Source: an uncultured Opitutales bacterium
Lineage (GTDB): Bacteria; Verrucomicrobiota; Verrucomicrobiia; Opitutales; Intestinicryptomonadaceae
Assembly (NCBI GenBank): GCA_900547395.1
Contig: URGP01000013.1
Span: 1-64,000 of the forward strand
Direction of reading: 5' to 3'
DNA length: 64,000 nt
How positions within the stretch are numbered: the stretch's first letter is position 1; every line of letters begins with the position of its first letter. Positions 1 through 9,763 of this stretch are shown here, piece after piece. The notes under the pieces are model-generated. The model did no database searches, had not been told where the DNA came from, and saw only the letters and a list, made by a program, of their open reading frames with translations. The position numbers were made by a program, and so were the translations under genes.

Positions 1-463
1 CCTCCCTTTTTTTCTTCTTCTTTTTTCCTCATCCCAATATCTTTGACGATGAACGGTTTTTTGTTCCCCCAAAATCTGGAAATTTTCGGATTTTATGTAA
101 AAATTGGTAGATTTTCGTCGGCAATATCAAAAGGAAGTGGAATAAAACTTTCCGCATAACTAAAAGGGAAAAAATTGGGAGAGCATTGAAAAAACGGCAT
201 ACGTCTTCCCCGCAAAAAGATTAAAAGCAACAGTCAATGAGCCTTTATTCAAGGTGTTTAATCACCTTGGAGAATTTTCAAATATGAAAAATAAAATTCT
301 CCGAACCATGAGCCCAAAAAATTGCCGTCACCGCAAAGCCTCGCAATGTGTTCACAATTTCGATGCGGAAGTTTTTGTCTGCTGTTCTTTCAATTACAAA
401 CTGCATTGATATTTTTCATTTGCGGGCAAAAATAACACAAATCAAGGCGTCGCGCAGAGAACT
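1..463. other. Left-edge region without a supported gene
   Basis: I see no convincing gene here. The first 30 bases are pyrimidine-rich, so a minus-strand gene could begin with an ATG at 32..30 (Met-Arg-Lys-Lys-Glu) and run off the window, but it has no clear ribosome binding site. A 43-codon cysteine-containing frame from 284 is too short and unsupported. The only clear structure is the pair of hairpins at 250-302, listed separately. Confidence 0.5.
250..302. repeat. Two abutting perfect inverted repeats
   Basis: The first hairpin has 7-base arms, CAAGGTG at 250-256 and CACCTTG at 263-269, with a 6-base loop. The second has perfect 10-base arms, GGAGAATTTT at 269-278 and AAAATTCTCC at 293-302, with a 14-base loop. 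They share base 269. There is no T-run after either, so they are not typical terminators. A structured leader, an operator or the remnant of a small element are all possible. Confidence 0.6.
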
Positions 464-1051
464 TTATTTTACGAGTATTTTTATCCAGTCTTCGACAGAG
501 GGGCGCAAGTTTTTCGGCATAACGGGAAGGCTCTCAGACAAAACATCGAGTTCAGATATTATCTTTTTCGCCAAAAATTCGCAGTAGCCGTTTAAGTCAA
601 ACTTTTCTCCGCTTAAAAAGTCCTTGTAGATTTTTGCGGAGTCAAGAAGAAGGGTTCTCGTGCGCGGATAGAATGAAGTCATCAAATTCCAAGGCTCGCC
701 GCCGCCGTAAGTCTGGTCGCCCCCTCCCCTGAAATCGGTGCGAAGAAGAAGAGAGGGCTTGTCGGAAAACTTGGCGAACATAAACTCTACGACAGTGCCT
801 GAATCAAGCTCGCTTCCGTCGTAATTGAAAACGCCCATGTCGCATTCAAGCAGATTTTTCAAGTCGCTATCGCGAATGCTTTTCGGGGACGCCCTGCCCT
901 GCTCCAAGTCTTGCGGAAGAACAATTTTATATCTCGGCGCAAGACGCTCTATGGTTTCTGCCAATATTTTATTGCCGATTAAATCCTTTGAGTTAAAAAG
1001 CGCGCCCGCGAAGTAGATTTTTAAAGCTTTTTCTTCCATAATTGTTTTCAT
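464..1051 (-). CDS. Nucleoside 2-deoxyribosyltransferase-like protein
   Basis: About 195 residues. The N-terminal beta-strand YFAGALF (about residues 13-19) and the later DSGTVVEFMFA segment, with a candidate catalytic Glu near residue 89, match the nucleoside 2-deoxyribosyltransferase fold. Relatives exchange bases between deoxynucleosides or hydrolyse deoxynucleoside monophosphates in nucleotide salvage. I chose the ATG at 1051 because an AAGG ribosome binding site lies about 10 bases before it; ATGs at 1069 and 1039 are alternatives. It is divergent from the lysozyme-like gene and stands alone. The substrate cannot be read from the sequence. Confidence 0.75.
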   Translation of the reverse strand: MKTIMEEKALKIYFAGALFNSKDLIGNKILAETIERLAPRYKIVLPQDLEQGRASPKSIRDSDLKNLLECDMGVFNYDGSELDSGTVVEFMFAKFSDKPSLLLRTDFRGGGDQTYGGGEPWNLMTSFYPRTRTLLLDSAKIYKDFLSGEKFDLNGYCEFLAKKIISELDVLSESLPVMPKNLRPSVEDWIKILVK

Positions 1052-1096
1052 TATTAAAATACCTTGCAAAACTCACAAGAAAAATTGTAAAAAAAA

Positions 1097-1792
1097 ATGA
1101 CAATGGCGGCAAAGAGGAAATATGACGGAATCAAAGGCTTGGGATTTGTGATGGCTCTCGCCTCTTTTGCATGGGTGTTTTTTTATCTGACGCCCCCCGA
1201 TTTTGAAGTGTCGTTTCCATCTTCGCTAACGCCCGCAGAACAGCGGTATTTGCTCTCGCTAAAAAAGAAACATTCGGGAGTAAGCCGAACTTTGACGGAA
1301 GCGGAAGCAAGAAGCGTGATAAAAAACGCATGCTCGTTCATCGAACGGGTAAACGGGACAAAAGAAATTTACGACACGCCTGCCGCCCGAGAGCTCCTTT
1401 TCGGAACGGCCTGCACCGAAAGCGGGCTGCGCCCCAGATTTCAAGATAAAAACGGAACGGCAATAGGGCTTTTTCAGGTTGAGTACGCCACTTTTATAGA
1501 CCTCTGGAACAGGGCGATAAAAACCAAGCATCCAAAACTTTACAAGGAAATTAAGAAAAACTACGCAGGCGAAGACAAACAAATTCGCTTTGAAGACTTG
1601 CAGTTAAGCGACGAGCTTTGCGCAATTTTTGCCAGAATGAAGTATGCCCAGGCAAAGTCTCACATTCCCCCCGCCGCAGACTTGGAAGCGCAAGCCAGAT
1701 ATTATAAAAAATACTACAACACCGAGCTTGGGAAAGCCTCGCACAAGTCCTATTTAAAACGCCGCGCCGAAGTTTTGGAAAGGGAAAAGTAA
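1097..1792 (+). CDS. Membrane-anchored lysozyme/transglycosylase-like protein
   Basis: 231 residues. A single hydrophobic helix (about 14-31) would anchor it in the inner membrane with the rest in the periplasm. Residues about 100-130 contain CTESGL followed by AIGLFQVEYAT, the arrangement of the goose-lysozyme/SLT fold: a catalytic Glu (about E108) in an ESG motif, then the G-x-x-Q strand. This suggests cleavage of peptidoglycan glycan strands. The C-terminal half is Lys/Tyr-rich and not recognised. The start may be ATG 1097 or 1103; neither has a good ribosome binding site. The family call rests on the motif only. Confidence 0.6.
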   Translation: MTMAAKRKYDGIKGLGFVMALASFAWVFFYLTPPDFEVSFPSSLTPAEQRYLLSLKKKHSGVSRTLTEAEARSVIKNACSFIERVNGTKEIYDTPAARELLFGTACTESGLRPRFQDKNGTAIGLFQVEYATFIDLWNRAIKTKHPKLYKEIKKNYAGEDKQIRFEDLQLSDELCAIFARMKYAQAKSHIPPAADLEAQARYYKKYYNTELGKASHKSYLKRRAEVLEREK

Positions 1793-1843
1793 AATTTTGC
1801 TTGATAAAAACCCGCCGAAATCAAAAATCGCAAGCTTTTTTAA

Positions 1844-3772
1844 ATGATAGAAATACGCAACATATCTTTGGCTTTCGGCGCGCGCAAGCTGTTCGACAAC
1901 ATTTCGGCAGTGATAAACAGAAATGATAAAATAGGCTTGGCGGGCTCAAACGGCGCGGGTAAATCCACACTCCTTAAAATACTGTCGGGGCTTGAAGACT
2001 GCGACGAAGGAACTGTGTCGCGCCCCAAATACGCCACTGTCGGCTACCTCGCCCAAGATATTTCTGACATTTCCGAAAAAACGCTTTTTGACGAGGCAAA
2101 ATCGGCTTTTGAAAACATTGTAGAGCTTCAAGAACGCCTAAAAGACGCCGAAGAACGCCTCAAAATTCTCGACGAAAAATCGGGCGAATACTACCAGACG
2201 ATAGAAGACATCGGCGATTTGGAACGCAAGCTTGAAGACCTCGACGCCTACCGTTTGCGCTCGAAAATAGAGACGGTTCTGCACGGCTTGGGCTTTTCCC
2301 CCGACGACATCGGGCGCAAATGCTCCGAATTTTCCGGCGGTTGGCGAATGCGGATTGCGCTTGCCAAACTGCTTTTGAAAGAGCCGTCGCTTCTGATGCT
2401 CGACGAGCCGACAAACCACCTCGACATAGAGTCTATAACCTGGCTTGAAGACTACTTGAAGTCGTACAAGGGCGCAGTGATAATCGTAAGCCACGACCGT
2501 TCCTTTTTGGACTTGCTTACTAAAAAGACCTTCCATTTGAGCGCGGGCAGGCTCGAAATCTACGCCGGCAACTATTCCTATTACGAAAAAGAATCTGTAA
2601 TCCGCCGAAACCTGCTTGAAAAAATGGCGGCAAATCAGGCGAAAGAAATCGAAAAAACAGAAAAATTCATCGAAAGATTCAGGGCTAAAAACACAAAAGC
2701 TGCCCAAGTCCAAAGCAGGATAAAAGCTCTGGACAAAATCGAAAGAATAGAAATCGAAAAAACAGAAAGCGGCATTGAATTTAAATTCCCCGAACCCGCA
2801 AGGAGCGGTCAAGTTGTAATAAATGTCGAAAATCTCGAAAAAAGCTATGGGGATAAGCATGTCTTAAAAAATGTCAGCCTCAAGGTCGAGCGCGGGGAAA
2901 GAATTGCCATTGTCGGCGTAAACGGCGCGGGGAAAACCACGCTTGCAAAAATCATGGCAGGAACGCTCGGCTTCGACGCGGGGAAAGTAGAGCTTGGCTA
3001 CAATGTGGAAATGTCGTATTTCGCCCAGCATCAGGCGGCGGAACTAAATCCGCAAAACACGATTTTGGAAGAGGCGGAAAACGCCGCGCCGAAAGGCGAA
3101 AAATTCAAGGCCCGCGGGCTTCTCGGCTCTTTCCTTTTCAGCGGAGACGACGTGTTTAAGAAAGTCGCTGTGCTTTCCGGCGGCGAAAAGAACAGGCTTG
3201 CCCTCGCAAAAATGCTCCTGCGCTCGTTTAACTTTCTCATTTTGGACGAACCTACAAACCATCTCGACATCAATTCTAAAAAAGTCCTGCAAAAAGCCCT
3301 CGCAAACTATGCCGGCACTTTTGTGATAGTAAGCCACGACAGGGATTTTTTGGACCCCATCGTAACCAAAGTCGTCGAAATAGGAAAGCGCGGCGTAAGG
3401 ACATTTGCGGGCAACATTTCAAATTACATCGAAAAAATACGCTTGGAAGGAGTCTTCGACGCCCCAAATTCACCAAAAAAGCCGAACGAAAAATCCATAT
3501 CTTACAAAGAGCAAAAGGCGTTGAAATCCGCCAACAACCGCGAAATGGGCAAAATAAAGCGGCGCATAGAGGCAATCGAAAACGAAATTTCTTCAAGCGA
3601 AGACGAATGCTTGTCTTACGAAAACGAGATGTCCGCCCCCGATTTCTTCAAAGACGCCCAAAACAGCCAAAAAACCCTCGAACGCCACTCAATTTTAAAG
3701 AAGAGCATTGAGCGGCTTTACGAAGAATGGCAGGAATTGTCGGACAAGCTTGAAGAATTGCAAAATAAGTAA
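1844..3772 (+). CDS. ABC-F family ATPase (Uup/YheS-like)
   Basis: 642 residues with two tandem ATP-binding cassettes and no membrane segment, the ABC-F layout. Cassette one has Walker A GSNGAGKST (about 34-42), signature FSGGWRMR (about 164) and Walker B with D-loop LMLDEPTNHLD (about 184). Cassette two has GVNGAGKTT (about 358), LSGGEKNR (about 444) and LILDEPTNHLD (about 464). A charged linker rich in Lys and Glu separates them, and a coiled-coil C-terminal arm follows (about 560-642). ABC-F proteins act on ribosomes in translation or antibiotic protection. The subfamily is not certain. Confidence 0.93.
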   Translation: MIEIRNISLAFGARKLFDNISAVINRNDKIGLAGSNGAGKSTLLKILSGLEDCDEGTVSRPKYATVGYLAQDISDISEKTLFDEAKSAFENIVELQERLKDAEERLKILDEKSGEYYQTIEDIGDLERKLEDLDAYRLRSKIETVLHGLGFSPDDIGRKCSEFSGGWRMRIALAKLLLKEPSLLMLDEPTNHLDIESITWLEDYLKSYKGAVIIVSHDRSFLDLLTKKTFHLSAGRLEIYAGNYSYYEKESVIRRNLLEKMAANQAKEIEKTEKFIERFRAKNTKAAQVQSRIKALDKIERIEIEKTESGIEFKFPEPARSGQVVINVENLEKSYGDKHVLKNVSLKVERGERIAIVGVNGAGKTTLAKIMAGTLGFDAGKVELGYNVEMSYFAQHQAAELNPQNTILEEAENAAPKGEKFKARGLLGSFLFSGDDVFKKVAVLSGGEKNRLALAKMLLRSFNFLILDEPTNHLDINSKKVLQKALANYAGTFVIVSHDRDFLDPIVTKVVEIGKRGVRTFAGNISNYIEKIRLEGVFDAPNSPKKPNEKSISYKEQKALKSANNREMGKIKRRIEAIENEISSSEDECLSYENEMSAPDFFKDAQNSQKTLERHSILKKSIERLYEEWQELSDKLEELQNK

Positions 3773-3828
3773 AAGATGCTTGACCATTTTCGGCAAAAAG
3801 CCATCTTTAAAGGATTTAAAGGTTTATT

Positions 3829-5379
3829 ATGGCATTGACAGATTTTAAAGGCAGACTGATTGCCGACATCGGCATTAGCATGGGAGACGAAGGCAAAGGC
3901 CGCCTGATTTACGAAGTTATAGACGAACTGAAAAACAAAACCAAGCGCGCCGACATCGCGGCTATTGTGATGAAAGTTAACGGAGGCGCAAATTCAGGCC
4001 ATACGGCGGGCGGAGTAAAGCTTAATTTGCTGCCTGCCGGCGTCATAGAAAAAGACGTCGAAACCCTCGCGATAGGGGCGGGAGTCGTCGCAGATCCGCG
4101 CAAATTCCTCTGGGAAGGCGTCCCCCTCGAACAGAAGGGATATAAAATTTTTGACAGGCTTCTAATCGACGAACGCACTCTCCTAAGCGACGTCGGGCAC
4201 AGGCTTCTCGACCTTGCGTGGGAAAACTACAGAGTGGAAGTTTTAAAGGAAGAGCCGCGCGGCTCGACAGGCAGGGGCATAACCCCGTCTTACATGGACG
4301 AAGTCGGGCAGTTCCAAATCTGGTATTGCGACTTTTTGGGGACAAAGGAAGCTTTCGCCGCAAAAATGCGCCCGCGCCTTGAACGCGCCTGCGACACAAT
4401 AAAATACGTCTGCAAGACATCTCCCGAAAAGTGGGGCGAATTTTTCGACATACTGACAAACGCGGAGCTTCGCGCAAACGCGCAGACAATAGAAGAAGGA
4501 GTTTTCCCGAAAGAGGAATTCGACTTCCACAAATTTAACGGTAAAAGCCCGTTCGAGCTAAACTTCGACTGCATTATAGACACCTATTGGCAGGCGGGGC
4601 AAAAGCTCGCAAAAAATATCGGCGATGTGCGCATGGCGTGCCTTGGCGCAATATCGCAAGGCAGATACATAGTCGGCGAATTCGGGCAAAGCTACTGGCT
4701 CGATAAACGCCACGGCTTCCCGCCGAACGTTACGGCAAGCCATACAAGCTCTCCCGAATTTTTCCAAAGCGCGGGGCTTCCCGTACAGCCGCTCCACATT
4801 TTGGGATGCTGCAAGGCGTACGACACGAAAGTCGGCACGCACGTTTTCCTAACGCAAATGAACGACGCCCATCCGCTTGCGGTAAAATTAAAGAAGCTTG
4901 AATTCGGCACAAGCACGGGCCGCCAAAGAATGGTCGGCTGGTTCGACGCCGTCGAAAAAGGCGACGCCCTCCGCTACGCGGGCTACGACGACATCGTGAT
5001 AAACAAGCTCGACGCCCTCTCCTACGAAGGCGACTGGCGCGAAGGCGGCGAACTCTTGGTCTGCACTTCCTATAAAGACGCAGACGGCAAAATATACAAG
5101 GGTGTTCCGCGCTCCGACTTAATACGCAAAAACCTAAAACCCGTTTACGCCCAGCTTCCATGCTGGAAAGAAGACATTTCAAAAATCCGCTCTTTCGACA
5201 AACTGCCGACAGAAGCAAAACGCTATGCGGCATTCTGCTTAAAGAGCATTTTAGATGTCGCGGGAAGAGATTTCGGCTTAATGAAAACGCCGAATTTGCG
5301 ATATATCGGTGTGGGACCCATGCAATCTCAAATAATAAGGGATATCCCATCAACCGAAGACCTCTTAAAGCTCGCCTGA
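3829..5379 (+). CDS. purA: Adenylosuccinate synthetase
   Basis: Makes adenylosuccinate from IMP, aspartate and GTP in AMP synthesis. The GTP loop GDEGKGR (19-25), catalytic-His motif NGGANSGHT (51-59), [12 protein letters not shown] (about 146-157) and [11 protein letters not shown] (about 361) match PurA. At 516 residues it is well above the usual ~430, and several motifs are variant (for example NSGHT in place of NAGHT), so it is a divergent, longer form. AAAGG lies upstream of the ATG. The mcsA gene follows after 16 bases, so the two may be co-transcribed. Confidence 0.9.
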   Translation: MALTDFKGRLIADIGISMGDEGKGRLIYEVIDELKNKTKRADIAAIVMKVNGGANSGHTAGGVKLNLLPAGVIEKDVETLAIGAGVVADPRKFLWEGVPLEQKGYKIFDRLLIDERTLLSDVGHRLLDLAWENYRVEVLKEEPRGSTGRGITPSYMDEVGQFQIWYCDFLGTKEAFAAKMRPRLERACDTIKYVCKTSPEKWGEFFDILTNAELRANAQTIEEGVFPKEEFDFHKFNGKSPFELNFDCIIDTYWQAGQKLAKNIGDVRMACLGAISQGRYIVGEFGQSYWLDKRHGFPPNVTASHTSSPEFFQSAGLPVQPLHILGCCKAYDTKVGTHVFLTQMNDAHPLAVKLKKLEFGTSTGRQRMVGWFDAVEKGDALRYAGYDDIVINKLDALSYEGDWREGGELLVCTSYKDADGKIYKGVPRSDLIRKNLKPVYAQLPCWKEDISKIRSFDKLPTEAKRYAAFCLKSILDVAGRDFGLMKTPNLRYIGVGPMQSQIIRDIPSTEDLLKLA

Positions 5380-5395
5380 AAACGGCGCAAAAAAT

Positions 5396-6073
5396 ATGGA
5401 ATATAAATGCGACATATGCGGAGCTCCCGCAACAGTGCACATCACTAAAATCGTGAACGGGCAGAAGATAAAAATGCACCTCTGCCAGGCGTGCGCACAA
5501 AAAAATGCAAATTTATATTCGTCGGGCTTTCCCGCTGAAATATTTCCGCAGATAAAAAAATTGGAGGAAAAGATTTTGGACATGGCGTCCTCGCTTCCAA
5601 AACCGACAAAGGGAACAGAAATCTCCTGCCCCAAGTGCGGAACGACTTTTCAAGAATTTGAAAAGCGCGGCAGATTTTCATGTCCCGAATGCTACAAGGC
5701 TTTTGAAAAGCGCGTGCTGGAAATCATGGCGCAGTTGCACGGTGCGATAAAGCACGTCGGCAAGACGCCGAAATCGCTTTCAAAGCACAAGCAAAAGGAA
5801 GATTCAAACCAGACGGAGCTTCCGCTTGCAAATGCCGAAAGCGGGGAAAATTCCCCCTGCGAAGACGGTTTGGACTTTGAAAAATTCGCCTCGGAAACCC
5901 TCGCGGAAATTATGGCTTCAAAGGAAAGCCTCGAAAATCCGAAGCCAAAATCGGAGCCCAAGGAAGACTCGATAAACTCCCTTAAAAAGGAGCTTGACTG
6001 CGCCATAAAAGACGAACGCTATGAAGACGCCGCCAAAATACGGGACAAAATAAACGCCCTCGAAAAAAAATAA
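5396..6073 (+). CDS. mcsA: McsA, activator of the protein arginine kinase
   Basis: 225 residues. Two zinc-binding modules are visible: CDIC (Cys5, Cys8) with CQAC (about Cys30, Cys33), and CPKC (about 78) with CPEC (about 96). After a Glu/Ser-rich linker, a UVR motif closes the protein (about 195-224, LKKELDCAIKDERYEDAAKI). McsA activates McsB and links it to ClpC. The mcsB gene starts one base after this stop, so translation is probably coupled. The typical Bacillota operon begins with ctsR; no ctsR is present here. Confidence 0.93.
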   Translation: MEYKCDICGAPATVHITKIVNGQKIKMHLCQACAQKNANLYSSGFPAEIFPQIKKLEEKILDMASSLPKPTKGTEISCPKCGTTFQEFEKRGRFSCPECYKAFEKRVLEIMAQLHGAIKHVGKTPKSLSKHKQKEDSNQTELPLANAESGENSPCEDGLDFEKFASETLAEIMASKESLENPKPKSEPKEDSINSLKKELDCAIKDERYEDAAKIRDKINALEKK

Positions 6074-6074
6074 C

Positions 6075-7142
6075 ATGGAAAATTTAAACGATTGTTGCGC
6101 AAAAATAAAGCCATGCGGCGAAGCCATATTCATAAGCTCGCGCATACGCCTTGCGCGCAATCTTTCAGGGGAGATTTTTCAGACGGCAATTTCCGACAAA
6201 GGAAGAACTGAAATTTTTTACAGGTGCCAAAGCGCGATTTTAAAAATGCGCAAGTTCGCAAACGGCGCATACTGCAACCTCGAAGAAACACCGCCGCAAA
6301 CAAGCCGCATTCTGCTTGAAAAAAACTTGATAAGCAGCGAGCTTGAACAGGGCAAAGGCTCGCGCGGGGTGTTCATTTCAAGCGACGCCGCGGCAAGCGT
6401 GATGGTAAACGAAGAGGACCATTTGAGAATTCAGGCAATCGAAGGCGGCTTGTGCCTGAAAGCCCTCTGGAAAAAAATAAATTCCATTGACGACTCAATA
6501 GAAAAATACCTGCCCTACGCCTTTTCAAGCCGATACGGCTATTTGACGGCATGCCCGACCAACACGGGAACGGGAATGAGGGCGTCGGTCATGATGCACC
6601 TCTTGGGGCTTGCGATGTCAGACGACATGGAAAAAATAACGCGCGGCTTAAACCAGCTCGGGATTGTCGCGCGCGGCTCAAACGGCGAAGGAAGCGACCC
6701 CGTCGGAGCGTTCTACCAAATTTCAAACCAGCAGACTCTCGGCTTTTCGGAGCAAGACATAATCGAGCGCATCACAAACATCTGCGTAAAGCTTGCGGAG
6801 TTTGAACAAAACGCGCGCCAAAAAATGTTGGAGGAAAATCCGGAGGCTCTGTTCGATAAAATTGCGCGCGCATGGGCGATTTTGGAAAGCGCAATAATGA
6901 TTTCGACAAGCGAGGCAACGGAATGTTTGTCGGCGCTTCGCCTCGCCTCCGACATGGGGTTTATGCCCGCAAAATCGAAAATACTGATTGACGAAACTCT
7001 TTTGAAAATCCGCCCCGCCCACCTTTCCGAAGGGAAAGAGCTTACGCCAAAAATGCGCGACATAAAGAGGGCGTCGGTTTTGAAGTCCGCAATTAAAAAT
7101 CTTAAAAAGCCCGTTTTTGGCAGCCGCAAGAAACGCGCTTAA
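6075..7142 (+). CDS. mcsB: McsB, protein arginine kinase
   Basis: 355 residues, phosphagen-kinase fold. It phosphorylates arginine side chains and so marks proteins for ClpCP. SSRIRLARN (about 22-30), the SSDAAASVMVNEEDHLRIQ region, and CPTNTGTGMRASVMMHL (about 160-176) are catalytic and nucleotide-binding signatures. The C-terminal MRDIKRAS matches the RDxxRA phosphoarginine-sensing motif that drives allosteric activation in the characterised Geobacillus enzyme. It lies between mcsA and clpC. All key motifs are present, so an active kinase is likely. Confidence 0.93.
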   Translation: MENLNDCCAKIKPCGEAIFISSRIRLARNLSGEIFQTAISDKGRTEIFYRCQSAILKMRKFANGAYCNLEETPPQTSRILLEKNLISSELEQGKGSRGVFISSDAAASVMVNEEDHLRIQAIEGGLCLKALWKKINSIDDSIEKYLPYAFSSRYGYLTACPTNTGTGMRASVMMHLLGLAMSDDMEKITRGLNQLGIVARGSNGEGSDPVGAFYQISNQQTLGFSEQDIIERITNICVKLAEFEQNARQKMLEENPEALFDKIARAWAILESAIMISTSEATECLSALRLASDMGFMPAKSKILIDETLLKIRPAHLSEGKELTPKMRDIKRASVLKSAIKNLKKPVFGSRKKRA

Positions 7143-7195
7143 CTTTGCAAAACATAGTCCGATATTCCATATTTGAAAAACTCAATGTCGGGAGG

Positions 7196-7230
7196 GCGCA
7201 AAAATTGTTGAAACAGCTTTGTTTTTGCGC
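7196..7230 (+). promoter_or_regulatory. Inverted repeat in the clpC leader
   Basis: Perfect 9-base arms, GCGCAAAAA (7196-7204) and TTTTTGCGC (7222-7230), enclose 17 bases in the 117-base mcsB-clpC gap. A strong AAGGAG ribosome binding site follows at about 7249-7254. There is no CIRCE or CtsR heptad repeat. The repeat could be an operator or an mRNA hairpin; it lacks the T-run of a terminator. Confidence 0.4.
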
Positions 7231-7259
7231 ATCATTAAAAATTTTTAAGGAGAATTAAA

Positions 7260-9719
7260 ATGCAGTTGACACCAAGAGCAAACCAGGCAATAACGCTTGC
7301 AAAAAAGGAGGCGTTAAAGCTTAAACACAACTACGTTGGGACGGAACACCTGTTGCTTGGCATCGTGAATTTGGGACAGGGCGTCGCGGTAAACGTCCTG
7401 CGCAAAATGGGCATAAATTTGGAAAACCTCAGCGCGGAAGTCGAAAAAAACATTGGCATTGGAGACTCAAATGCCACAATGCAAACACTCGAACTTTCCG
7501 AGGGAGTCAAAAAATCACTTTCATTTGCCGCGCAGGAAGCCACAAAACTGGGGCATAACTACATCGGGACAGAACACCTGCTTCTCGGCATATTGTGCGA
7601 TGAAAATTCGGCGGCTCAACAGGTCTTAAAGTCGATGGGCGTTGACATAAAAACCTGCAAGAATTTGATTTTGGCGGAACTTAACCCGAATTTCGTGGGC
7701 GATATTCCCCAAGAAGCAAACGAGCAGGGAGAGCCGCGCCAAAACCAGAGCGCGTTAAAGGCTTTCGGAAGAGACTTGACTGAAATAGCCCGCCAAGGAA
7801 AGCTCGACCCCGTAATAGGCAGGTCGAACGAAATCATGCGCGTCATACAAATTCTCTGCCGCCGCACAAAAAACAACCCCGTTCTAATCGGCGAAGCAGG
7901 CGTCGGCAAAACCGCCATAGTGGAAGGGCTTGCACAGGAGATAGCCGCAAACGCCGTCCCCGACATAATCGCAAACAAGCGGGTTATCGCGCTCGACATG
8001 GCACTAATGGTCGCGGGCACCAAATACAGGGGGCAGTTTGAGGAGCGCATCAAGGCTCTGATGGAAGAAATCGAAAAGGCAAAAGACGTAATTTTGTTTA
8101 TCGACGAACTTCACACCATCGTCGGCGCGGGTTCCGCGGACGGCGCAATGGACGCTTCAAACATCTTTAAGCCCGCCCTCTCCCGCGGGGCATTGCAGTG
8201 CATAGGAGCAACCACGCTTGCCGAATACCGCAAGTTCATCGAAAAAGACAGCGCGCTTGACAGAAGATTTCAAAGCGTAAAAGTTGACGCGCCGTCAGTT
8301 GACGACACCATAAAGATTTTGCAGGGCATTCGCGCAAACTACGAAAAGCACCACCACTGCGTCTATACCGACGCCGCGCTTGCCGCCGCCGTAAAGCTTT
8401 CGGAACGCTATATCACAAGCCGCTTTTTGCCCGACAAGGCAATAGACGTCATTGACGAGGCAGGCTCGCGCGCGCGCATAAAAATGCTGAAACGCCCCGA
8501 AAACATCGAGGAAATCGAAAAGCGCATAAAAGACGCGGCATCTGAAAAGGAAAACGCCGTTCGCGAACAAAAATTCGAAGACGCCGCAAGATTTCGCGAC
8601 ATCGAAAAACAGCTTTCGCTCCAGCGCGACGACATACTGAGAAACTGGCGAAAATCAATGGAAGAAAAAATTTCCGAAGTCGGAGAAGACGATATTTTCG
8701 CAGTTGTCTCGTCGTGGACAGGCATTCCGCTTGCGAGAATGGAAGAAAGCGAAAGCAAAAAGCTTTTGAAACTCGAAGAAATTTTGCGCGGGCAAGTCGT
8801 AGGTCAAAATGAGGCGACAAGCGTAATCGCGCGGGCTTTAAGAAGGTCGAGAGCGGCATTGAAAGACCCGCGCAGACCCATTGGCTCGTTCCTGTTCCTC
8901 GGTCCAACAGGCGTAGGCAAAACATACCTCGCAAAGACGCTCGCCCTTCAAATGTTCGGAGACGAAGACGCGCTCATTCAAATCGACATGTCAGAATACA
9001 TGGAAAAGTTTTCAATTTCCCGCCTAATCGGCTCTCCCCCGGGATATGTCGGGCACGAAGACGGCGGGCAGCTCACCGAAAAAGTGCGCCGCAGACCATA
9101 CAGCGTGATTTTGTTCGATGAAATTGAAAAGGCGCATCCTGACGTCGCCCAGCTTCTTTTGCAAGTTTTGGAAGACGGACGCCTGACCGACAGCCTCGGG
9201 CGCACCGTGGATTTCAGAAACACAATCATAATTCTCACAAGCAACGTCGGCGCGCACATACTGCAAAAAAAGCAGTCTCTCGGTTTCGGCGCGGAAACAG
9301 ACGCAGAAGCAGACTACGAGAAAACGAAGGAAAAAGTTTTGGACGAAATGAAAAAAGTGTTTCGCCCCGAATTTTTGAACCGCATAAACGACATCGTTTT
9401 ATTCCGCTCCCTCTCGCGCCAAGACATGGGCAAAATCGTTGACATAGAGCTTGCCAAAATCGAAAAAAGGCTCGACGAACAGAAGTTGAAAATCAAGCTT
9501 GACGACAGCGCGAAGGAATTTTTGGTCGAAAAGGGATGGGACGAAAAATATGGCGCAAGACCTTTAAAGCGCGCGCTCGAACGCGAGCTTGAAGACCCTA
9601 TGGCGGAAGAGCTTTTGAAAGGAAAAATTCAAAAGGACGGCGGTCTCGTAAAGGTTTCAGAAAAAGACGGGAAACTCGTTTTCAGCCAGCGTAAGCACCT
9701 CTCAAAAACATCTTCCTAA
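7260..9719 (+). CDS. clpC: ClpC, AAA+ unfoldase
   Basis: 819 residues with full ClpC architecture. The two N-domain repeats (about 1-145, each with a GTEHLLLGI motif) recognise phosphoarginine in Bacillus ClpC. NBD1 has GEAGVGKT (about 210-218). A UVR-type middle region (about 427-455) binds McsA or adaptors. NBD2 has GPTGVGKT (about 548-555). It unfolds substrates for ClpP, which is not encoded here. A ribosome binding site AAGGAG and the downstream terminator at 9726 frame the gene. The mcsA-mcsB-clpC order implies an arginine-phosphorylation degradation pathway. Confidence 0.97.
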   Translation: MQLTPRANQAITLAKKEALKLKHNYVGTEHLLLGIVNLGQGVAVNVLRKMGINLENLSAEVEKNIGIGDSNATMQTLELSEGVKKSLSFAAQEATKLGHNYIGTEHLLLGILCDENSAAQQVLKSMGVDIKTCKNLILAELNPNFVGDIPQEANEQGEPRQNQSALKAFGRDLTEIARQGKLDPVIGRSNEIMRVIQILCRRTKNNPVLIGEAGVGKTAIVEGLAQEIAANAVPDIIANKRVIALDMALMVAGTKYRGQFEERIKALMEEIEKAKDVILFIDELHTIVGAGSADGAMDASNIFKPALSRGALQCIGATTLAEYRKFIEKDSALDRRFQSVKVDAPSVDDTIKILQGIRANYEKHHHCVYTDAALAAAVKLSERYITSRFLPDKAIDVIDEAGSRARIKMLKRPENIEEIEKRIKDAASEKENAVREQKFEDAARFRDIEKQLSLQRDDILRNWRKSMEEKISEVGEDDIFAVVSSWTGIPLARMEESESKKLLKLEEILRGQVVGQNEATSVIARALRRSRAALKDPRRPIGSFLFLGPTGVGKTYLAKTLALQMFGDEDALIQIDMSEYMEKFSISRLIGSPPGYVGHEDGGQLTEKVRRRPYSVILFDEIEKAHPDVAQLLLQVLEDGRLTDSLGRTVDFRNTIIILTSNVGAHILQKKQSLGFGAETDAEADYEKTKEKVLDEMKKVFRPEFLNRINDIVLFRSLSRQDMGKIVDIELAKIEKRLDEQKLKIKLDDSAKEFLVEKGWDEKYGARPLKRALERELEDPMAEELLKGKIQKDGGLVKVSEKDGKLVFSQRKHLSKTSS

Positions 9720-9725
9720 AAATTT

Positions 9726-9754
9726 AAAGCCTCCTTTTCGGGAGGCTTTTTTAT
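9726..9754 (+). terminator. Rho-independent terminator after clpC
   Basis: Stem AAAGCCTCC (9726-9734) / GGAGGCTTT (9741-9749), 6-base loop, followed by a T-rich tail. It lies 7 bases after the clpC stop codon. Confidence 0.9.
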
Positions 9755-9763
9755 TATTGTGTA

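Noticed and set aside
1..32. Possible minus-strand gene starting at 32
   Set aside because: An ATG with a Lys/Glu-rich start leads off the window, but 10 codons without a ribosome binding site are too little evidence.
284..412. 43-codon cysteine-rich plus frame
   Set aside because: Too short, no ribosome binding site, and it starts inside the loop of a hairpin.
348..587. 79-residue plus-strand frame
   Set aside because: It begins with GTG, has no ribosome binding site, and overlaps the end of the deoxyribosyltransferase gene on the other strand.
2138..2860. 240-residue minus-strand frame
   Set aside because: It is antisense to the ABC-F gene, whose motifs are intact; composition is an artefact of codon bias.
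5160..5500. Long frames over the end of purA on both strands
   Set aside because: They are shadows of purA and mcsA with unnatural Arg/Cys/Leu composition.
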